This document shows, piece by piece, positions 22,315 through 27,586 of a stretch of 27,586 bases of DNA; positions within the stretch are counted from its first letter, which is position 1; every line of letters starts with the position of its first letter. The position numbers and the translations under genes are program-made. The notes beneath the pieces were generated by a model, which saw only the letters and a program-made list of their open reading frames with translations, was not told the DNA's origin and ran no database searches. This DNA comes from Oscillospiraceae bacterium. Its GTDB lineage: Bacteria > Bacillota > Clostridia > Oscillospirales > Ruminococcaceae. The DNA is taken from the NCBI GenBank assembly GCA_003453215.1, contig DMMB01000038.1, forward strand, positions 1 to 27,586. Reading direction: 5' to 3'.

Positions 22315-23979
22315 ATGAAACGTATCCTTGTTTTGCTGCTGTCGCTGCTTTTACTGGGCGGCTGCGGCCACACCCAGCAGGAAGAACCGCTGCCCTCCAT
22401 GACCGAACCCATGGCGGCGGATCACACCCAGTGGCAGCAGGAACCATACTATGTGCTGCAGTTCAATGTCGATTCCGTTATCAGCAATGCCCCCGCCGCT
22501 GCGGCGACCTCCGCCGGGGTGGTGCTGACGCAGGGCGGCACCTATCTGCTCAGCGGCACCCTGCAGGATGCCCAGCTGATTATCGATGTTCCGGCCGGGG
22601 AAACGGTGCGGTTGGTGCTGCGTGGGGTAGATCTGCACAGCGAGCGCGGCCCGGTCATCTACTCCAAAGGCGGCTGCACCGTTGTGCTGCTGCTGGAAGA
22701 GGGAACAGTAAATACCCTTACTGACGGGAAAAATTATCTTTATACCGGTGGAGTCATGCGGGAGGCCGTCATCAGTGTGACCGGCAGCCTGCTCATCACC
22801 GGCAGCGGCAGCCTGGCAGTGGAAGCCACTCATGCTGATGCCATTCGCAGCGAAAGTGATTTGGTGGTAGCGGCGGGCAGCCTTACGGTTACGGCCTGGC
22901 GTGATGGTCTCATCGGCGGCAAAAGCCTGACCATCAGCGGCGGGCAGCAAAGCATCACCTGCGGCGATACCGGCCTGCTTGCTCCCTCGGAAAAATCCGG
23001 GCAGGGCAGTCTGCTGCTTTCCGGCGGCAATACCGCCATTGTCAGCGGCGGAGATGGCATTCGGGCGGCCGGTACTCTTTCAACTTCCGGCGGCAGTTAT
23101 CATATCACCACAGGCGGCGGCAGCAGTAACCGCAGCTATGGCGAAGATGCCGAAAAATGGGGCCTGTGGGGCGGCCTGCAGCAGGAACAGCCGCCGGAGC
23201 AGGAGGGCGCTCTTCCCTCCCGGGAAACACCGGTCAGCGCCAGTGCGCGCGGCCTTTCCGCCGGCAAGTCTCTGGTGTTGGGCGGCGGCAGCTTTACCCT
23301 CGATTGCAGCGATGATGCTTTGTACTCTGCCGGCAGCCTGCTGCTTTCCGGCGGCAGCGCAGTCATTTCCGGCGGGGATGACGCCATTTTTGCAGCCGGT
23401 CAGGTCACGCTTTCTTCCGGTGAAATTACCATCGATACCGCCCGCCGCGGTCTTACCGCAGAATCCATGACCCTTTCCGGCGGCAGTCTTACGCTGAATG
23501 CCGCGGAAGAAGGCCTGCTGCTCTCCGGCGGATACCGGGAAGAGGAAGTTTCCACTTCGCCGGAAGTGCGCCGCATGACGGTGACCGGCGGTTCTTTGCA
23601 GGTACGGGCCGGCACGCACGCCATCGATATGGCCGGTTCGTTCTTCCAGTCGGGCGGCACGCTGCTGCTGGGCTCCGGCCGGGAGCAAAATCCGCTGCAT
23701 GGTCCGGTGGCGCATCTCAGCGGCGGCACCCTGCTGGCAGCCGGCCCGCTGCTGCCCGATATGGAATGGCAAACCAGTCTGCCTCGTATCAGTGTGGAAC
23801 TCTGGCTCACCGGCGGCCGTCCGCTTACCGTTACCGCGGCGGAAGAAAGCGCGCCCATGCTCTCCTTTACGCCGGAAACTTCGGTGGGCTATGTCACCCT
23901 CATCAGCGATCGTCTGCAGCCGGAAACCACCTATTATCTTGTCTCCGGCAGTGCCCGTCTCAGCGTCACTCCGGAATAA
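22315..23979 (+). CDS. Cthe_2159-like beta-helical lipoprotein (carbohydrate-binding domain family), 554 aa
   Basis: A lipobox (LLLLGGC, Cys17) marks it as a membrane-anchored lipoprotein. From about residue 55 the protein is built of short repeats ending in SGG, with alternating hydrophobic residues (for example LLLSGGSAVISGGDDAIFAAG), the pattern of right-handed beta-helix proteins of the Cthe_2159 family (PF14262). The founding member has been reported to bind cellulose and acidic polysaccharide; whether this one does is unknown. A Gln/Glu/Pro-rich stretch near 290-305 looks like a surface loop. The ATG is chosen from GGGAGG 8 nt upstream and the signal sequence. It stands alone between its own promoter and a terminator. 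Confidence 0.85.
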   Translation: MKRILVLLLSLLLLGGCGHTQQEEPLPSMTEPMAADHTQWQQEPYYVLQFNVDSVISNAPAAAATSAGVVLTQGGTYLLSGTLQDAQLIIDVPAGETVRLVLRGVDLHSERGPVIYSKGGCTVVLLLEEGTVNTLTDGKNYLYTGGVMREAVISVTGSLLITGSGSLAVEATHADAIRSESDLVVAAGSLTVTAWRDGLIGGKSLTISGGQQSITCGDTGLLAPSEKSGQGSLLLSGGNTAIVSGGDGIRAAGTLSTSGGSYHITTGGGSSNRSYGEDAEKWGLWGGLQQEQPPEQEGALPSRETPVSASARGLSAGKSLVLGGGSFTLDCSDDALYSAGSLLLSGGSAVISGGDDAIFAAGQVTLSSGEITIDTARRGLTAESMTLSGGSLTLNAAEEGLLLSGGYREEEVSTSPEVRRMTVTGGSLQVRAGTHAIDMAGSFFQSGGTLLLGSGREQNPLHGPVAHLSGGTLLAAGPLLPDMEWQTSLPRISVELWLTGGRPLTVTAAEESAPMLSFTPETSVGYVTLISDRLQPETTYYLVSGSARLSVTPE

Positions 23980-23987
23980 ATGATGCC

Positions 23988-24020
23988 AAAAGGCCCTGCC
24001 ATATCTCGGCAGGGCCTTTT
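23988..24020. terminator. Bidirectional terminator between convergent genes
   Basis: AAAAGGCCCTGCC pairs with GGCAGGGCCTTTT around ATATCTC. A-run and T-run on either side serve both the lipoprotein gene (plus) and the S1-repeat gene (minus). Confidence 0.92.
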
Positions 24021-24031
24021 CTCCATTTTTT

Positions 24032-24955
24032 CTAAAAAATTGTTTCCACCACCCGGCTGCACTCCGGCGGGGAGTACCGCCACCGCCGCAACACCCCTTC
24101 GGTCAGGAAGTACTGCACCGGCTGCGGCGCATAGGGAGCGTCAAAGGCATCCACTATAATCAGCTTGATCTTCATTTTTTCCGGCAGGATGCTTTTGATA
24201 TACACCCCGGCGTGCTGCCCGGCCCGCACCCCCTCGCAGGGTTCGGCCAGGCCGGCCAGGTTGGGGGTCAGTTCCACAAAGATCCCGTAGTCCTCCACGC
24301 TGCGGATAATCCCGGCCACCGTCTCCCCCGGCAGGAACATGGCCGCATTTTCTGCCCAGCTGCCCAGCAGTTCTTTGTGGCTCAGCTGCACCCGCCCTTC
24401 CGGCTCCACCGTTTTTACTACCGCATAAATGCTTTCCCCCACGGCAAAGCGATCCCGCGGGTGGCTGATGCGGGAAACCGAAATTTGATCGATGCTGATT
24501 AAGGAGGGCAGCCCGCATCCAATATCCACAAAGCACCCGAAGTTTTCCAGGTGCGTTACCCGGGCCGGGATAATCTCCCCGGGGCGCAGCTGTTCTATGT
24601 ATTCCCGCCGGCAGCGCAGCTGGGCCGCCCGCCGGGATAAAATCGGCCGCAGCACCCCGTTTTCATCGTGCTCCACCGCGGTAACCAAAAAACAAACCGG
24701 CTTATTCACCCGGGAAATAATCGCAATATCCCGCACCGTTTGCTCTTTTATTCCCAGCGCGCCCTCCTCACGGGGGATAATCCCGCGGCAGCAGCCCAAA
24801 TCCACTACCAGGTTGTGGTCATAATCGCACAGCAGCGCCCGCCCCTCCAAAATCTGCCCAATGCGCATGGCGCTTTTCAGCGTTTCCTCACTTTGCAGAT
24901 AATACTTATTTTCCTCTGTTTCCAGCAGCATACCCTCCGGCCAGTAATATCCCAT
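24032..24955 (-). CDS. S1 RNA-binding domain protein, 307 aa
   Basis: Two well-formed S1 repeats are seen at about 124-195 (GEIIPARVTHLENFGCFVDIG, then VEPEGRVQLSHKELLG) and 209-275 (GETVAGIIRSVEDYGIFVELTPNLAGLAEP). A more divergent S1-like unit is at about 33-110 (GQILEGRALLCDYDHNLVVDLG). Related to ribosomal protein S1 but shorter, it probably binds RNA in the cytoplasm and helps initiation or RNA turnover. CAGGAGGG precedes the ATG. The gene is transcribed away from the DUF951-prfA group and ends at a shared terminator. Confidence 0.9.
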   Translation of the reverse strand: MGYYWPEGMLLETEENKYYLQSEETLKSAMRIGQILEGRALLCDYDHNLVVDLGCCRGIIPREEGALGIKEQTVRDIAIISRVNKPVCFLVTAVEHDENGVLRPILSRRAAQLRCRREYIEQLRPGEIIPARVTHLENFGCFVDIGCGLPSLISIDQISVSRISHPRDRFAVGESIYAVVKTVEPEGRVQLSHKELLGSWAENAAMFLPGETVAGIIRSVEDYGIFVELTPNLAGLAEPCEGVRAGQHAGVYIKSILPEKMKIKLIIVDAFDAPYAPQPVQYFLTEGVLRRWRYSPPECSRVVETIF

Positions 24956-25091
24956 GCTTTACCCTCCTGTTTTGCCTGTTGCTCTATCTATATTCGGGGG
25001 CAGGCGGGACTATGCCGGGCGGGGCCGTCCCTCCAAAGAGGCAGGGAAGCGAAAGCGGCCCGAATGGCTTCGATCTGGATGTTCTCCCTCG

Positions 25092-25120
25092 TTGCAAATT
25101 TTTTCCCTGCGTGCTATAAT
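25092..25120 (+). promoter_or_regulatory. Strong promoter of the DUF951-prfA-sua5 group
   Basis: TTGCAA (25092-25097), 17 nt ending in TGC, and TATAAT (25115-25120) form a near-consensus extended -10 promoter about 35 nt before the DUF951 start codon. Confidence 0.85.
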
Positions 25121-25155
25121 ATTAAATCGACTTATTCGGCAAAGGAGGAACTCCC

Positions 25156-25344
25156 ATGGATGTCCGCGTCGGCGATATTCTGCTGATGAAAAAGAAACAC
25201 CCCTGCGGCGGCGAAGAATTCACCGTTACCCGCAGCGGCATGGATTTTAAGCTGGTATGCCGCACCTGCGGCCGGGAGATTATGATCCCCCGCGCCAAGG
25301 CCGAACGCCACATCAAAAAAATTACCCATCCGGAAGAGCCTTAG
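25156..25344 (+). CDS. DUF951 family protein, 62 aa
   Basis: The small protein starts MDVRVGDILLMKKKHPCGG and ends with an RAKAERHIKKI segment, the DUF951 pattern found across Firmicutes. Three cysteines (C17, C35, C38, the latter two as CRTC) with H15 could hold zinc. The AAAGGAGG ribosome binding site is strong. Function is not established; a nucleic-acid or ribosome-linked role is suggested by its basic residues and its frequent translation-related neighbours, here prfA. Confidence 0.92.
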   Translation: MDVRVGDILLMKKKHPCGGEEFTVTRSGMDFKLVCRTCGREIMIPRAKAERHIKKITHPEEP

Positions 25345-25395
25345 CGCTCCTTACACCTTTTCGCTGCAAATTGTAAAATGTAAGGAGTTTTTGCC

Positions 25396-26460
25396 ATGCT
25401 CGAAGGACTTTTGGCGGCGCACCGCCGTTACGAGGAACTTTCCGCGCAGCTTTCTCAGCCCGATGCTGCGTCGGATATCGGCCGCTACCGGGCGCTGATG
25501 AAAGAATATAAGGAGCTGGAACCGCTTTCCCGGCAGTATTTGGCGCTGGCCGCCGCCGAAGAAGCACTGGCCGAAGCCAAAGAGCTGCTCTACGCCCACG
25601 ATGCCGAACTTTCGGCCATGGCCGCAGAGCAAAAAAATGAAGCGGAAGCGGAAATCACCCGCCTGACCGAAGAAGCCCGTCTGATGCTGCTGCCCCACGA
25701 TCCGCGGGATGACCGCAGCGTAATTATGGAACTGCGTGCCGGTACCGGCGGGGAAGAGGCGGCCCTTTTTGCGGCCGATCTTTACCGAATGTACAATCTG
25801 TACGCGGCGGCCCGCGGCTGGCAGGTGGAGCTGATGAATGCGGGCGAGACCGAACTCGGCGGCTACCGGGAAATTGTTTTCTCGGTGGAGGGAGAAAAGG
25901 TTTTTTCTCGGCTTAAATTCGAAAGCGGCATTCACCGCGTTCAGCGTGTCCCCATCACCGATAGCCAGGGCAAAATCCAAACCTCCGCCGTTACCGTAGC
26001 GGTTCTGCCGGAAGCCGATGAAGTGGAAATCCGCATCGATCCCAAGGACCTTAAAATTGATACCTTCCGTTCCAGCGGCGCAGGCGGCCAGCACATCAAT
26101 AAAACCGAATCTGCCATCCGTGTCACCCACCTGCCCACCGGCCTGGTGGTGGAATGTCAGGATGAGCGCAGCCAGTACAAAAATAAGGATCGTGCCCTTA
26201 AAATTCTGCGCAGCCGCCTTTTGGAAATGGCGGAACAGGCGCAGAGCGATGAAATTGCCGCCGACCGCCGTCGTCAGGTCGGATCCGGCGACCGCAGCGG
26301 GCGCATCCGCACCTATAATTTCCCCCAGAACCGGGTCAGCGATCACCGCATTGAATTGACGCTGTATCGTCTGGATGCCGTGATGAACGGCGAACTCGAT
26401 CTGCTCATTGAGCCGCTTTTGGCGCACGAACAGGCCGAAAAACTGCAAAACAGGGAGTAA
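25396..26460 (+). CDS. prfA: Peptide chain release factor 1, 354 aa
   Basis: This class I release factor reads UAA and UAG and triggers hydrolysis of peptidyl-tRNA on the ribosome. The stop-codon recognition tripeptide PxT appears as P186-I187-T188 (RVPITDSQGK), which marks RF1 rather than RF2 (SPF). The catalytic GGQ lies at 230-232 (SSGAGGQHINKTESAIR). The helical N-terminal domain, the RAGTGGEEAALF segment and the C-terminal NFPQNRVSDHRI are all present, and the length is normal. It follows DUF951 by 51 bp and precedes the Sua5-type gene by 8 bp. A methylase gene (prmC), often adjacent, is not in the window. Confidence 0.97.
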   Translation: MLEGLLAAHRRYEELSAQLSQPDAASDIGRYRALMKEYKELEPLSRQYLALAAAEEALAEAKELLYAHDAELSAMAAEQKNEAEAEITRLTEEARLMLLPHDPRDDRSVIMELRAGTGGEEAALFAADLYRMYNLYAAARGWQVELMNAGETELGGYREIVFSVEGEKVFSRLKFESGIHRVQRVPITDSQGKIQTSAVTVAVLPEADEVEIRIDPKDLKIDTFRSSGAGGQHINKTESAIRVTHLPTGLVVECQDERSQYKNKDRALKILRSRLLEMAEQAQSDEIAADRRRQVGSGDRSGRIRTYNFPQNRVSDHRIELTLYRLDAVMNGELDLLIEPLLAHEQAEKLQNRE

Positions 26461-26468
26461 CCCAGGTC

Positions 26469-27530
26469 ATGATTAAGACAGAACTCATTCGAATATACGA
26501 TCCCGAGCAGGATGCCGAAGGCGTGCTGCGCGCCGGGAATATCCTTTCGCAGGGCGGCTTGGTTGCCATTCCTACCGAAACGGTGTATGGTCTGGCCGCC
26601 AATGCCTACGATGAAACCGCTGTCAAGGCGGTGTATGCCGCCAAGGGCCGCCCCAGCGATAATCCCATGATTGTCCACATCGCAGAACTCTCCGCCTTGC
26701 CGGCGCTGGTGACGGAAATCCCCCCGGCCGCTCAGGTATTGGCAGAAGCATTCTGGCCCGGCCCTCTCACCATGGTGCTGCCCCGCTCGTCCCAAATCCC
26801 GCTGACCACCACCGGTGGTCTGGAAACCGTCGCCATCCGGATGCCCAGTCACCCAGTGGCCCGCGCCATTATCCGCGCGGCAGGGGTTCCGCTGGCCGCC
26901 CCCAGCGCCAACCGCAGCGGCAGCCCCAGCCCCACCACCTACCGCCATTGCATCGATGACCTTTGGGGGATGGTCGATGCCATTGTGGAAAGTGAAGATT
27001 GCACCGTCGGCGTGGAATCCACCGTTCTCTGCTTCCTGCCGGATGGCACCCCGCAGGTGCTTCGTCCCGGTGCCGTCACCCCGGAAGAAATCCAGCGTGT
27101 GTGCGGCCGGGTGTCGGTGGCGGAGGCCGTCTTACATATGCTCCCGCAGGATGCCGCGGCCCCCAGCCCCGGCATGAAATATAAACACTATGCCCCTGCC
27201 GCCACCCTTACGCTGCTGTGCGGCAGCCGGGAAGACTACGCCGACCGCGTGAATGAGTATTACGAAACGCTGCAGCGGGCCGGGGAAGAGGATGGCTTCT
27301 ACGCCATGTGCTTTGATGAGGATGTTTCCCTGCTGGAAGCCCCCACCATCAGCTACGGTGTGGCCTACGATTATCCCTCTCAGGCGCAGAACCTCTTTGA
27401 TGTGCTGCGCCAGTTGGATAAATTGCAGGCCACCGAGGTTTATGTCCATGCCCCCGAACCGGAGGAAATGGGCCTTGCCGTCTACAATCGTCTGCTGCGC
27501 GCCGCGGCATTCCGCGTCGTCCAGCTCTAA
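26469..27530 (+). CDS. L-threonylcarbamoyladenylate synthase, Sua5 type, 353 aa
   Basis: It makes threonylcarbamoyl-AMP from threonine, bicarbonate and ATP, the first step of the t6A37 modification of ANN-reading tRNAs. The YrdC domain (about 10-205) shows the substrate motifs PTETVYGLAANA, K59-G-R61 with SDNP, and S146-A-N148 (PSANRSG). The SPGMKYKHYAPA linker (about 233-244) and the C-terminal Sua5 domain mark the long Sua5/YwlC form rather than short YrdC. It is cotranscribed with prfA, 8 bp apart. The downstream 56 bases of the window show no gene. Confidence 0.95.
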   Translation: MIKTELIRIYDPEQDAEGVLRAGNILSQGGLVAIPTETVYGLAANAYDETAVKAVYAAKGRPSDNPMIVHIAELSALPALVTEIPPAAQVLAEAFWPGPLTMVLPRSSQIPLTTTGGLETVAIRMPSHPVARAIIRAAGVPLAAPSANRSGSPSPTTYRHCIDDLWGMVDAIVESEDCTVGVESTVLCFLPDGTPQVLRPGAVTPEEIQRVCGRVSVAEAVLHMLPQDAAAPSPGMKYKHYAPAATLTLLCGSREDYADRVNEYYETLQRAGEEDGFYAMCFDEDVSLLEAPTISYGVAYDYPSQAQNLFDVLRQLDKLQATEVYVHAPEPEEMGLAVYNRLLRAAAFRVVQL

Positions 27531-27586
27531 TTATTTGCTTTGCCCCGCTGCCGTCGGCGGGACGCCCGCAGGGCAAACCGCCTGCG

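Noticed and set aside
1..27586. CRISPR array, tRNA or rRNA genes
   Set aside because: No regularly spaced direct repeats and no tRNA or rRNA signature sequences were found on either strand by reading.

Overview
The window reads as chromosomal DNA of a Gram-positive, GC-rich Clostridia, probably a gut Oscillospirales-like anaerobe. This is inferred from strong AGGAGG ribosome binding sites, TTGACA/TATAAT-type promoters, the clostridial pairing of an ECF sigma factor with a single-pass membrane partner, an RND pump in an apparent monoderm, and clostridial families such as DUF5058, COG1361/ABC and DUF951. No 16S gene or other strict marker is present, so genus is not called.

Layout. (1) 1-2000 is an eroded mobile-element edge. 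It holds the first codons of a leftward gene behind a strong promoter flanked by two dyad operators, a decayed N-terminal fragment of a serine recombinase, a small HTH-like protein, an uncertain ORF, and an XRE-type regulator. A run of hairpins and dyads (1955-2147) marks the passage to the host-like region. (2) 2169-4816 holds an ECF sigma factor translationally coupled to a membrane protein, probably its anti-sigma factor, that carries two degenerate LytM/M23 domains. (3) 4880-7775 (minus) is an operon of a DUF5058 membrane protein, a second polytopic membrane protein and an M20 metallopeptidase. (4) 7966-10277 (minus) holds a Nudix hydrolase and adenine deaminase. (5) 10449-14339 (minus) is an ABC operon: ATPase, a secreted and membrane-anchored COG1361-like protein, and a MacB/FtsX-type permease, with tandem promoters and a perfect dyad operator. 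(6) 14801-17024 (minus) is an OmpR-type response regulator and a sensor kinase. (7) 17263-22157 (plus) is a very large RND permease with a coiled-coil insertion of about 400 residues where the docking domain would be, coupled to a TetR repressor; a 16-bp palindrome just after the presumed start of transcription is the likely TetR operator. (8) 22315-23979 is a beta-helical lipoprotein of the Cthe_2159/carbohydrate-binding type. (9) 24032-27530 is translation-related: an S1-repeat protein (minus), then DUF951, prfA and the threonylcarbamoyl-AMP synthase gene (plus).

Most of the middle of the window serves the cell envelope: envelope stress sensing (sigma/LytM), export or envelope remodelling (ABC, RND), signalling (two-component system) and a surface lipoprotein. 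The two-component system and the RND operon diverge from a shared 240-bp control region with back-to-back extended -10 elements inside one dyad. The strongest candidates for undescribed biology are the sigma factor with its double degenerate LytM partner, the DUF5058 transporter-peptidase operon, and the RND pump with a built-in coiled-coil in place of a separate adaptor.
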